Part shown: in pieces, positions 8,661 to 17,807 of the stretch
Position numbering within the stretch: the stretch's first letter is position 1
Layout of the letters: the number at the start of each line of letters is the position of its first letter
Origin: CAYNEO01 sp964396245
Lineage (GTDB): Bacteria; Zixibacteria; MSB-5A5; GN15; FEB-12
Assembly (NCBI GenBank): GCA_964396245.1
Contig: CAYNEO010000010.1
Coordinates: forward strand, 17,658 to 81,657
DNA: 64,000 bases
Direction: 5' to 3'
The notes under the pieces: model-generated
Database searches by the model: none
What the model was told of the DNA's origin: nothing
What the model saw: the letters and a program-made list of their open reading frames with translations, nothing else
Made by a program: the position numbers and the translations under genes

Positions 8661-11456
8661 CTAACCGTGTAATGCCAGTGAAACCGGGAAATACTCGAAA
8701 AGGTCACCGGCCAAAATTACGTCATCGTTGGCTGGAATCGCCAGCCCGCTGAAGCCGTTACCCCATTCCTTCGGAAGACCACTCGGCAACACGATACGGG
8801 TATCTTCCCACACCTCCCGCCCGAGCGGCAACCGGCCCTCTGATACGACACCGGTGAGAAGTCGCGGCGCGGCCGTAATTGCCCACTGGTTCTCGGTTTT
8901 TCTCAATAATGCAAAGACATGGTCCGCGAATCGTCCCTCGACTTCCAGCGGCAGGTACTCGCCCTTTTCGAACAATTGCCGCTTCTCACGCCGGATACGA
9001 AGAGCCTTATAGATCAGAAACAGCTTTACCCGTCCGTCCTCCATCGTGTCGAGCAACTCGGCGATGAGTCCCTTTGGATCGGAATTCTCCTTTTCCATGA
9101 TGTAAGTCAGCGCGGCCTTTCGGTCGGCAAAATCGACCGGCCGACGGTTATCGGGATCGACCAGGTTCAGGTCCCAGAGTTCAGTGCCCTGGTAGAAGTC
9201 GGGAACCCCGGGGGCGGTCATTTTGATTATCGCCTGGGAGAGCGAGTTGAAAATGCCGTACCAGGTAACGGTGGCAAGAAACGGGAGGAACTCCGGCAGG
9301 AAGCGGTTATTGTCTGAAGGGGTCAATATCTTATCGACGAAGAGAGTGTATGCATTCTCATAATCCGTATCCGGCTTGATCCAGGCGGTATGTACTTTCG
9401 CTTCACGAATTGCTTTTGTTCCGTACTGCTTGATCCGTTCAATATATCTTTCGTCGGGGCCGGATGGGGGACAGGTCCCCAGAAGCGTCTGGTAAAGGAA
9501 ATACTCGTCATTCTTATCCGGCACGACCTCCCGCTCGATTCTCTTCTTCCGCGTCCGGTTGAGCCGGGCCCAGTTCTTGAGATTATATTCCCATTCTCTG
9601 GGAAGCTCGGAGAGAACAGCAAGTCTCATGCGCACATCCTCGCCACGCTTGGTATCGTGAGTGGAAGTAGTGTTCATCGAGTGGGGGTGATGCGCCATTC
9701 GCTCAATGAAAAACCGATGCGCTTCGTCGACCGAAATACCAAATTCATGCAGACCGCTGCCGACCTCGTTGAATGCGATCAGGCGGTTGTAGACATACAT
9801 CATCGTATCCTCAACACCTTTGGCCATCAACGGACCGGTGTATTGCTGGAACGACATGACAAAGTCCATCCACTGGCGGCGTCGCTCTTCCGGGAGAGAC
9901 TCATCGAATTCCAACAGCAGATACTGCTCGAGGAAATTCAATTCGTACAGCAGATCCGGACTGCGCCGTCGGGCTTTGTGCAGGGCCTTGACGATATATT
10001 CGCGGTCACTTTCAGTGCATTCTGTACCGTGGATATAAGTCCGGTACACGGGAAATTCTGCCATGATCTCCACGAGAGCGCGGCGCAATCCGTAAAGCGT
10101 AATGTCACGGCCGTAACGGCGGTCACCCGAAATGCTTTTCAGATATTGCGCCAGGTTGTCGATATTGCCGGCCATGTGCTTTCCCAGAATAAGCTGCTTC
10201 TTCTGGTGCAGCAGAACCTGATAGGGCTCCTGCAGGCGTGTGAACTTATAGTAGATCTTGCTGAAAGCATCGCGGTTGGCGCGATTACACAACAAACCGG
10301 TAACTTGATTGAGAAAATCGTAGCCGGTGGTACCATGCACCGGCCAGGAAGGCGGCAGATGTTCCGAAGGTTCGAGAATTTTCTCGACGACGATATACTT
10401 ATCGCCGACCAGTTTGAGTAAACGTTCCAGGTACTGCGCCGGGTTATACAGGCCGTCGATATGGTCCACCCGGAAACCGGCGAAGACGGCATCCTCCGCC
10501 AGTTCGCGAATCAGTCGATGCGTGTGTTCGAAAACCGGTTCCTCGCTGACATTCACCGATATCAAGTCGTTGACCGTGAAAAAGCGCCGATAGTTGATTT
10601 CTTCAGTAGCAACCTTCCAGAACGACAACCGAAAGAGCTGTTCCGATATCAGGGAATCGAGGTCGTCGAAACTCCGCGGCTCACCCCTGGTGCCGTTAAA
10701 ATAGGCGATATTGCTGTCGACAAACCGGCGAATTTCATCGTTTGCCGAATAGAGTCGCCAAAGCCCGCGTTTTGCATGCCGGATAGGTTCCTTCATGACA
10801 ACGCCCGTCTTGCGTTGTGCCAGGGATTTTAGAAAGTTGATTGTGCCAAGGAAATTGACAAAGGACGGATCATCACCGTTCAGAGTCTTTTCCAGTGATT
10901 CGATATCATGCTCAAAGACTCGGGCGTAAGATTCTATTTTTAGCGGCAGGCGAAGTTGGTAGTAATTGATACTCAGTCCGCGCTCGTCGAAAGCGAGAGT
11001 AATTTCGCCTTCAGCCAGACATTCTGCATAGAACCGCCCCAGCAGGGGCACGAGCAGTCGACCGCGCATGTTCTCGTATGGATGGTCCCAGTAGATTTCA
11101 AAAAACCCGAAGAATTCAGACTGTTCGCCAATCTCGAGGACATCCATGAGCATCAGGTTGTCGGAGTCGATGGCCATATGGTTGGGCACGATATCCTGAA
11201 GCCACGAAAGCCGGTGCCATCGGATAGTTGAGATCATGCGCTGAAATTCTTCCCGGCTGCCGAGCTCGGCGTTCAATTGGTCCGGATCGACTATGTCATA
11301 CCCGTGCGTGCTGCCGGCGCGTGCCTTGAAAATCGGCGAGGCGTAGATCGTCGACAAACCGAGATGTGCCAGGTATGGCGCGATTTCCGATGCGTGTTTG
11401 AAGCCAAAAGAAGAATTGAACTGAAGTCGATACGTCGCGGAAGGTACAATACTCAT
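8661..11456 (-). CDS. treY: Malto-oligosyltrehalose synthase TreY
   Basis: TreY rearranges the reducing-end alpha-1,4 bond of a maltodextrin to the alpha,alpha-1,1 bond of trehalose; TreZ then releases trehalose. The 931-residue protein opens with SATYRLQFNSSFGFKHA and has the GH13_26 hallmarks: SPIFKARAGSTHGYDIVDP, QDIVPNHMA, a catalytic Asp in FAGFRVDHIDGLYNP, a Glu in IVVEKILEP, and the transition-state region STHDTKRGEDVRMRL. The family is usually 700-950 residues. Its ATG overlaps the stop of the GH57 gene (ATGA), which implies translational coupling. It is the distal member of the glucan/trehalose cluster, and its partner treZ is two genes upstream. Confidence 0.95.
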   Translation of the reverse strand: MSIVPSATYRLQFNSSFGFKHASEIAPYLAHLGLSTIYASPIFKARAGSTHGYDIVDPDQLNAELGSREEFQRMISTIRWHRLSWLQDIVPNHMAIDSDNLMLMDVLEIGEQSEFFGFFEIYWDHPYENMRGRLLVPLLGRFYAECLAEGEITLAFDERGLSINYYQLRLPLKIESYARVFEHDIESLEKTLNGDDPSFVNFLGTINFLKSLAQRKTGVVMKEPIRHAKRGLWRLYSANDEIRRFVDSNIAYFNGTRGEPRSFDDLDSLISEQLFRLSFWKVATEEINYRRFFTVNDLISVNVSEEPVFEHTHRLIRELAEDAVFAGFRVDHIDGLYNPAQYLERLLKLVGDKYIVVEKILEPSEHLPPSWPVHGTTGYDFLNQVTGLLCNRANRDAFSKIYYKFTRLQEPYQVLLHQKKQLILGKHMAGNIDNLAQYLKSISGDRRYGRDITLYGLRRALVEIMAEFPVYRTYIHGTECTESDREYIVKALHKARRRSPDLLYELNFLEQYLLLEFDESLPEERRRQWMDFVMSFQQYTGPLMAKGVEDTMMYVYNRLIAFNEVGSGLHEFGISVDEAHRFFIERMAHHPHSMNTTSTHDTKRGEDVRMRLAVLSELPREWEYNLKNWARLNRTRKKRIEREVVPDKNDEYFLYQTLLGTCPPSGPDERYIERIKQYGTKAIREAKVHTAWIKPDTDYENAYTLFVDKILTPSDNNRFLPEFLPFLATVTWYGIFNSLSQAIIKMTAPGVPDFYQGTELWDLNLVDPDNRRPVDFADRKAALTYIMEKENSDPKGLIAELLDTMEDGRVKLFLIYKALRIRREKRQLFEKGEYLPLEVEGRFADHVFALLRKTENQWAITAAPRLLTGVVSEGRLPLGREVWEDTRIVLPSGLPKEWGNGFSGLAIPANDDVILAGDLFEYFPVSLALHG

Positions 11457-13879
11457 TCCACTTTCACTTTCAGAAGATCACCGACTTGTTTGAAGTGAGT
11501 CACCCACTTCGCAGCCCCGTCATCGCCCGAATCCGCCCGTTTCTTCATCGATGGGTATCTGTCTTTTGCCATGTTGAACAAGATTATCTGAGCCTGCCAG
11601 ATATTGGGCTCGAGGGGAAGCTCCTTAATTGCCTTCAGGAAGCGGTGCATGTGCTTCAAAAGTGCAGTGTCCTCAGGAGAATCTGAAAACTGCTTCATAT
11701 AATTGTCAATTTTGTCGCCGGCCAGGAAGTCCAACGTGGTCTTATCGATCTGAACCGTCCATCGGTTGGCGTCCTCCACCAGCTCTTCCAGCCGGTCCAT
11801 ATCAACTTCATCCGCTTCGAGAATCTTGCGGATATCGGTGTTGAGAACGAATTCAAGAATCATCGAGAAATACCGCGGCAACATCATGCGAACGCCTTCG
11901 ATCGCCTGCATCACCGGCAGATGTCGTTCGTAAATCTGGCGGAGGGATCCTTCAATTTCTTTCAGGCTCGTGTCGAGCAATTGATCGAGAATTCGACGCT
12001 GTTCGTCCCGGAAAAGGTGCCACAGAGAATAGCTGTGGTCGGCGAAGTGCTTATCTATCAGCCGGACGACATCCGAAATGTCACTCCGTTTGAAACTGGC
12101 CTCGATCTCCTTCTGCATATTCTGATATGATTCATCGCTGTCGAACGGACGCGCGCCCCCAACAATATTGTGGTCCCCGAGATGCAGGACGGCGAATGTG
12201 ATCGTCTCTTCTTCACGAGTGATTTCAGAGTGTATCTTGACCGTCCCAACGGCCAGGTTCTGGCGACCAACCTCCGAACGATCGTAGCGAATTTCTGTGG
12301 TCCGGTAGGTGTACAGGTAAGTTGTCGGTTCGTAGTCCAGGAACAGGGACGAGACACCGTAGTGGACCCCAACGCGTAAAAGATCGAGAACCGTCGGTTT
12401 CACCAGCCGGCGATATACTTCACCACCGTTCTTGAACTGAGCCTGGTTACTCGGAGCACGCTCGAGCAGGCCGATGAAGGCGTCCTCGAGAGCTATGCCG
12501 CTGAGATCATTGGCGAGTTGCATCACTCTCGCGGCGTACTGGATTACCTGGACGGTCTCAATTCCCGATATCTCATCGAAAAACCAGCCGCAGCTCGTGT
12601 ACATCAGCAACGCGTGGCGCTGCAACTCGAGTAGCTTGAGGACCGTGGTCTGCTCTTCTTCGCTGAGCGTTCTCTTTATCTGCTCGGAGAGAAACCGGTC
12701 GACGCTTTCGGTGGAGCGGTCGAGAATGACATCTATGTACGCATCCCTGATTTTCCACGGATCGTCGACAAACTCAGCCATGTGCTCCTCGTATATTTCG
12801 GCCACATTGTCGCGCAGCCAGTCCATCGCCCCCCGGAGCGGCGCCCGCCATGCCTGCGACCAGCCCGGGTGCATTCCGGTATTGCAGCCGCAGTTGGCAC
12901 GCCACCGCTCGACACCGTGGATACAACTCCAGGATGTATTTTCGATAATCTGTACTTCGTATGTGGGCGGGTGCTTTTCCAGGTACTCGCCGTAGATCGT
13001 GGGCGCCGTTTTGCCTTGCTTTTCCAGAAAACGCAGACAATAAGCCAGCGCCATGTCACCATAATGATGATGATGTCCGTATGTCTCGCCGTCCGTGGCA
13101 ACGTGCGACAGTTCCGCATGCTCCGGCTTTTCGGAGAAAGTGGAAGTCAGGCGGTTGGCGAAATGCTCGCCGTTGTCAAGGACGTCGCCGAACGCGATAT
13201 CCTGCGATATCGGGCCGTCATAGAAGAAGAGGGTGATAGTCCGTCCCGAGGGCAGTTTGCAGAGGTACGGCAGCTTCGGGTCGATTGAGCTGTTGCTGAC
13301 ATCCTTCCATTCATCGTCCTCGGGGCCCTTCACCTTGCCGGCTTGACGGGGAGCCAGGATGGTAAAGGTGATGCCGTGCTCGGCCAAAATATCGAGGGTT
13401 TCAAGATCGACAGCCGTTTCCGGCAGCCACATCCCCTCCGGTTGGCGACCGAACCGGAATTCGAAGTCTTTCATGCCCCATTTCACCTGGGTCTGCTTGT
13501 CACGGGTATTCGCCAGCGGCATTATCAGGTGGTTATACGCCTGGGCGATGGCCGAGCCGTGACCTGAGAATCGTTCGCGGCTTTTCTGGTCCGCCTTAAT
13601 GATACCGTCATAGATATCCGGATGGTGGGGTTTCATCCAGGACAGCAACGTCGGGCCGAAGTTGAAGCTGATTCGTGAGTAATTGTTTATTATGTCTATA
13701 ATCCGCTGATCCGAGTCGAGAATTCTGGAAGCGGTATTAGGGGCGTAGCACTCTGCCGTCACTCGCTCGTTCCAGTCGTGGTATGGATAGGCGGAATCCT
13801 GCAGCTCGACTTCCTCAAGCCAGGGATTTTCTCGCGGCGGTTGATAGAAGTGCCCGTGTATGGTTGTGAAACGATCCAT
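11453..13879 (-). CDS. Glycoside hydrolase family 57 protein with DUF3536-type C-terminus
   Basis: This 808-residue GH57-like enzyme probably acts on alpha-glucans such as maltodextrin or glycogen. The N-terminal barrel has IHGHFYQPPREN (GH57 first motif), a Glu-containing GMWLPETAVDLETLDILAEHG as candidate nucleophile region, and HVATDGETYGHHHHYGD with the probable acid/base Asp. The long helical C-terminus (WFFDEISGIETVQVIQYAARVMQL onward) fits the DUF3536 domain seen in this GH57 subgroup. The exact reaction is not established for this subgroup. Its stop overlaps the treY ATG, and its ATG overlaps the TreZ stop as TAATG. It is therefore wedged between the two enzymes of the TreYZ pathway, which suggests it trims or shapes their substrate. 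Confidence 0.85.
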   Translation of the reverse strand: MDRFTTIHGHFYQPPRENPWLEEVELQDSAYPYHDWNERVTAECYAPNTASRILDSDQRIIDIINNYSRISFNFGPTLLSWMKPHHPDIYDGIIKADQKSRERFSGHGSAIAQAYNHLIMPLANTRDKQTQVKWGMKDFEFRFGRQPEGMWLPETAVDLETLDILAEHGITFTILAPRQAGKVKGPEDDEWKDVSNSSIDPKLPYLCKLPSGRTITLFFYDGPISQDIAFGDVLDNGEHFANRLTSTFSEKPEHAELSHVATDGETYGHHHHYGDMALAYCLRFLEKQGKTAPTIYGEYLEKHPPTYEVQIIENTSWSCIHGVERWRANCGCNTGMHPGWSQAWRAPLRGAMDWLRDNVAEIYEEHMAEFVDDPWKIRDAYIDVILDRSTESVDRFLSEQIKRTLSEEEQTTVLKLLELQRHALLMYTSCGWFFDEISGIETVQVIQYAARVMQLANDLSGIALEDAFIGLLERAPSNQAQFKNGGEVYRRLVKPTVLDLLRVGVHYGVSSLFLDYEPTTYLYTYRTTEIRYDRSEVGRQNLAVGTVKIHSEITREEETITFAVLHLGDHNIVGGARPFDSDESYQNMQKEIEASFKRSDISDVVRLIDKHFADHSYSLWHLFRDEQRRILDQLLDTSLKEIEGSLRQIYERHLPVMQAIEGVRMMLPRYFSMILEFVLNTDIRKILEADEVDMDRLEELVEDANRWTVQIDKTTLDFLAGDKIDNYMKQFSDSPEDTALLKHMHRFLKAIKELPLEPNIWQAQIILFNMAKDRYPSMKKRADSGDDGAAKWVTHFKQVGDLLKVKVE

Positions 13880-15708
13880 TAATTATCCTGTCTCTCGTAC
13901 AGCACGAATGCGTATGGTTTTAGTCGTATTTTCTCAGCCGGATTGATGATCTCCGGGACATCGGAACCCGGCCCGAGCCACGCCGTATCTGCGGTATCGA
14001 GTCTCTTGCACCACCGACCGGTCAGACCAGTGGGGAGGAATTCCGCTTCCCGCTCACTGAAGTTCATCACACAGAACACTTGAGACTCGCGATGAGTTCT
14101 CCGCATCGTTATTATTGATGTTTGTTCCACGTGCGAAACAACCGTGTCCTGCTTGCTCAAGTGCAACAGTGCGGGAATATCGGTTCGGAGCGAAATCAGC
14201 GTGCGGTATAGCTCCAGCATGGTTCTGTGCCGACCCTGATTGCGTTTGGTCCAGTCCGGTCTCGATCGCTCGAACGTCTCTTCGCTCTGTGGATCGGGCG
14301 GCGCCTGCTCCCAGCCGAATGATTTGAACTCTTCGGCGCGGCCCCGGCGCACTGCCTCGATCAAGTCCCTGTCGGAATGGCTTACGAAATATTGAAACGG
14401 ATTATCTTCGGCGTATTCTTCGCCCATAAACAACAGGGGTATATAAGGAGAAGTCAACAGCGTTGCGGCCGCCAACTTGGCCGCCTCGAACGAGACAATC
14501 TGCGCCAGTCGGTCACCCATCATCCGGTTGCCCACTTGATCGTGGTTCTGGATGAAAACCACGAACCGGTCAGCCGGAATGTCAGCCGATGAACTTCCGT
14601 GATGACGTTTACGGTACTTCGAGTAAACCCAGGAATAGACGAACCCTTCTTTAAGCGCCTTGACCAGCTGCTCCGGCTCTCCAAAGTCCTGGTAGTAGCC
14701 GTTTTTCTCACCGGTGAGCAACGTATGCACAGCGTGATGAAAATCATCGGACCACTGGGCGTCTACCTCATACCCACCTTTTGTTCGTGATCTGATCACA
14801 CGCGCATCGTTCAAATCACTCTCGGCAATCAGGTAGAACTGGCGTCCGACTCTGCCCGAGAACTCCTGTACCCGTTCGGACATCTCATCGAGGATGTGTT
14901 TTGCCCCCGTATCGAAGATACCGTGAATGGCATCGAGCCGTAAACCGTCGATGTGGTAGTGCTCGAACCAGCAGAGAGCGTTTTCGATGAAGTAATTGCG
15001 GACGCCGTCACAGTAAGCATCGTCGAAGTTGACCGCTTTACCCCATGGCGTGTGATACTTGTCCGTGAAGTACGGACCGAACTCGGCAAGATAGTTGCCT
15101 TCCGGCCCAAGGTGATTGTAGACGACATCCAGGATAACAGCCATACCGTGCAGGTGACAAGCCTCAACAAGTCTTTTCAATCCGTCCGCGGCGCCGTATG
15201 AATTCTGGACGGCGAACGGATAGGCGCCGTCATAGCCCCAATTTCGGCCGCCGGGAAACTGCGTGACAGGCATGATGTCAACGGCATTGATGCCGAGTTC
15301 GCGAAGATCATCGAGCCGGTTTATCACGGCATCGAAGGTCCCCTCAGGCGTGAACGTGCCGACGTGCAGCTCATACATTATCATCTCTGCGAGCGGAATG
15401 CCCTGCCAGCCGTCATCCTGCCACCGGAAGGTCGCGTGATCGACCAACGATGAGGGCCCATGGACGCCGTCCGGTTGGAAAGCGGAAACCGGGTCGGGTC
15501 GTTCTTGCCTGTTGCCCGGTCGATACCAGTATCTCGCCCCCGGTTTTATGTCTTCAACCACCGTCTTCCAATAGCCGTCCTCGGTTTTCAGCATGGGGAT
15601 TTCAGATTCGGCGGGCGAGACGATGTGCAGAGAAACACTTTCGTGCAGGGGGGCCCAGACGATAAACTCACACGTGCCGGCGCCGATAAATCGAGTTCCG
15701 ATTTTCAT
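13879..15708 (-). CDS. treZ: Malto-oligosyltrehalose trehalohydrolase TreZ
   Basis: TreZ hydrolyses the bond next to the terminal trehalosyl unit made by TreY and frees trehalose. The 609-residue protein has an N-terminal carbohydrate-binding-like domain (CEFIVWAPLHESVSLHIV) followed by a GH13 barrel with MYELHVGTFTPEGTFDA. The catalytic Asp is in IDGLRLDAIHGI, the Glu in FYLIAESDLND, and the third acid in FIQNHDQVGNRMMGDRL. The FIQNHDQVGNR motif and the overall size point to TreZ rather than a GlgB or isoamylase. The start is ATG 15708, with an AGG-rich site just upstream. A gap of 95 bases separates it from glgB, and the GH57 gene follows with overlap. Confidence 0.95.
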   Translation of the reverse strand: MKIGTRFIGAGTCEFIVWAPLHESVSLHIVSPAESEIPMLKTEDGYWKTVVEDIKPGARYWYRPGNRQERPDPVSAFQPDGVHGPSSLVDHATFRWQDDGWQGIPLAEMIMYELHVGTFTPEGTFDAVINRLDDLRELGINAVDIMPVTQFPGGRNWGYDGAYPFAVQNSYGAADGLKRLVEACHLHGMAVILDVVYNHLGPEGNYLAEFGPYFTDKYHTPWGKAVNFDDAYCDGVRNYFIENALCWFEHYHIDGLRLDAIHGIFDTGAKHILDEMSERVQEFSGRVGRQFYLIAESDLNDARVIRSRTKGGYEVDAQWSDDFHHAVHTLLTGEKNGYYQDFGEPEQLVKALKEGFVYSWVYSKYRKRHHGSSSADIPADRFVVFIQNHDQVGNRMMGDRLAQIVSFEAAKLAAATLLTSPYIPLLFMGEEYAEDNPFQYFVSHSDRDLIEAVRRGRAEEFKSFGWEQAPPDPQSEETFERSRPDWTKRNQGRHRTMLELYRTLISLRTDIPALLHLSKQDTVVSHVEQTSIITMRRTHRESQVFCVMNFSEREAEFLPTGLTGRWCKRLDTADTAWLGPGSDVPEIINPAEKIRLKPYAFVLYERQDN

Positions 15709-15803
15709 CCTGACCTACATCACCATAGCTGCACTGCGGTCTGTCGCTGTCGGCCGCAAGCCTTTGTCGCGACACGGTATCGGTTGCGGGCTACGACTCA
15801 TTT

Positions 15804-17786
15804 TCACACCTCGCGCTTGAAGACAAGGATACTGAGCGGAGGGAGAGTCAGGGATATTGAATGGTAAAAGCCGTAGGCCGACACCGGTGTGGCTTCAACT
15901 CCACCCAGGTTACCCTGCCCGCTGCCTCCGTACGTCGTCGCGTCGCTGTTCAGCAGTTCCTTCCAGTAGCCGCCTTTCGGCACACCTATCTTGTAGTTGC
16001 GGCGGGGGACAGGCGTGAAATTGCAGATGATCAACAGCGGCTCGTCATTTTCCTTGCCGCATCGAAGGAAACTGATCACCGAGTTTTCCCAGTCGTTGGC
16101 GTCGATCCATCGAAATCCGCCCGCGTCGAAATCACGTTCGAACAGCGCCGGTTCGCTGCGGTAGAACCGGTTGAGATCGCGCATCCACTGGTGCAATCCC
16201 TGGTGCGGCGGATATTGGAGCAAATGCCAGTCAAGACTCTTCTCATGGTTCCACTCATCCCACTGTCCGAACTCGGTACCCATAAACAGCATCTTCTTGC
16301 CCGGGTGAGCGTACATATATCCCAACAGCAATCGAACATTGGCGAACTTCTGCCAGGCGTCGCCCGGCATCTTCCTCAGGATGGAGCCTTTGCCATGGAC
16401 CACTTCATCGTGTGACAGCGGCAGTACAAAGTTCTCGTTGAAGGCGTACCACAGGCTGAAGGTCAGCTGGTTGTGGTGGTACTTGCGATGAATCGGATCT
16501 TTTGAAATGTAGTCCAGCGTGTCATGCATCCAGCCCATGTTCCATTTTTCACCGAACCCCAGCCCGCCGACATACGCCGGTCGGGAGACCATCGGCCAGG
16601 CGGTGGACTCTTCGGCGATTGTTTCGATATCCGGAAATTCACCGTACACAGCTTCGTTGAAGCGCTTGAGAAAGTTAATTGCCTCGATATTTTCGTTTCC
16701 GCCGTATTCGTTCGGAATCCACTCACCCGCTTTGCGGGAATAATCCAGGTAGAGCATCGATGCTACGGCATCCACCCGGAGACCGTCAGCGTGATATCTT
16801 TCCAGCCAGAAAACGGCGTTGCTGATCAGGAAATTCCGCACCTCGTTTCGGCCATAGTTGAATATCTCGCTTTTCCAGTCCGGGTGAAAACCCTTGCGCG
16901 GGTCGGCGTGCTCGTAAAGGTGGGTGCCGTCGAAATAAGCAAGACCGTACTCATCCGACGGAAAATGCGACGGCACCCAGTCCAGGATCACGCCTATCCC
17001 GTTCTGGTGGAGCTGATCGACGAGATACATGAAGTCTTCCGGCTCCCCATACCGGCTCGATGGCGCGAAATAGCCGCCGGTCTGGTAACCCCACGAGCCG
17101 TAAAAGGGATGCTCCATCACCGGCAGGAACTCAACATGCGTGAATCCCATTTCCTTGACATATGGCACCAGGTCACGGGCAATTTCCCGATAGTCAAGAT
17201 ACCGGTTGCTGTCATCCGGAGCTCGCCTCCATGAGCCGAGATGAACTTCATATATCGCCATCGGGGCTTCGAGATTATTTTTCTCGTGCCGGTTAGCCAT
17301 CCAGTCGCCGTCGCCCCAATCATAATTCAAATCCCACACACAACTGGCCGTTCGCGGCGCTATCTCCCAGTGAAAGCCGAACGGATCTCCCTTGTCAACG
17401 CGGTAACCGTTGCTGTTCGAGACGATATGATACTTGTATCGTTCAGCAGTCTTCAGACCGGGTATGAACCCTTCCCAGATCCCGGACCCGTCCCACCTGA
17501 CGGCAAGGGGGTGAGATTCGGTGTTCCAGCCGTTGAAATCCCCGATCACCGAAACGGTGCGGGCATTTGGCGCCCATACGGCAAAATGCACGCCTTCGGT
17601 CCCGTCGACCGTCATCACATGAGAACCCAGCTTCTCGTGGATCCGGAAGTGATTACCTTCTTTAAACAGGTGCACGTCGTAATCGGTAAGCAGACCCGGA
17701 CCGTGTATAACGTTCTTGGAAACCGGTGCGGACGGATCTGGCTTTTGTTTCTTGTCTTTTGGTGTATTTCCAGCCTTTTGTGGCAC
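15804..17786 (-). CDS. glgB: 1,4-alpha-glucan branching enzyme GlgB
   Basis: GlgB introduces alpha-1,6 branches into linear alpha-1,4-glucan. Here it most likely branches the glucan extended by GlgE. The 660-residue protein has a CBM48 domain (VHFAVWAPNARTVSVIGDFN) and a GH13_9 barrel with the nucleophile Asp in DGLRVDAVASMLYLDYSR, Glu in ETIAEESTAWP, and LPLSHDEVVHGKGS. All are diagnostic of branching enzymes. The N-terminus carries an extra Lys/Pro-rich stretch of about 25 residues. The start is GTG 17786, supported by AAGGAGG 6 bases upstream. It lies 21 bases after treS in the same transcript. Confidence 0.96.
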   Translation of the reverse strand: MPQKAGNTPKDKKQKPDPSAPVSKNVIHGPGLLTDYDVHLFKEGNHFRIHEKLGSHVMTVDGTEGVHFAVWAPNARTVSVIGDFNGWNTESHPLAVRWDGSGIWEGFIPGLKTAERYKYHIVSNSNGYRVDKGDPFGFHWEIAPRTASCVWDLNYDWGDGDWMANRHEKNNLEAPMAIYEVHLGSWRRAPDDSNRYLDYREIARDLVPYVKEMGFTHVEFLPVMEHPFYGSWGYQTGGYFAPSSRYGEPEDFMYLVDQLHQNGIGVILDWVPSHFPSDEYGLAYFDGTHLYEHADPRKGFHPDWKSEIFNYGRNEVRNFLISNAVFWLERYHADGLRVDAVASMLYLDYSRKAGEWIPNEYGGNENIEAINFLKRFNEAVYGEFPDIETIAEESTAWPMVSRPAYVGGLGFGEKWNMGWMHDTLDYISKDPIHRKYHHNQLTFSLWYAFNENFVLPLSHDEVVHGKGSILRKMPGDAWQKFANVRLLLGYMYAHPGKKMLFMGTEFGQWDEWNHEKSLDWHLLQYPPHQGLHQWMRDLNRFYRSEPALFERDFDAGGFRWIDANDWENSVISFLRCGKENDEPLLIICNFTPVPRRNYKIGVPKGGYWKELLNSDATTYGGSGQGNLGGVEATPVSAYGFYHSISLTLPPLSILVFKREV

Positions 17787-17807
17787 TGTATCCTCCTTAA
17801 TGGTTGA

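Noticed and set aside
9390..10421. A 343-codon plus-strand frame inside treY
   Set aside because: It is antisense to a well-conserved gene, in the codon register that often stays open in GC-rich genes; no protein family features.
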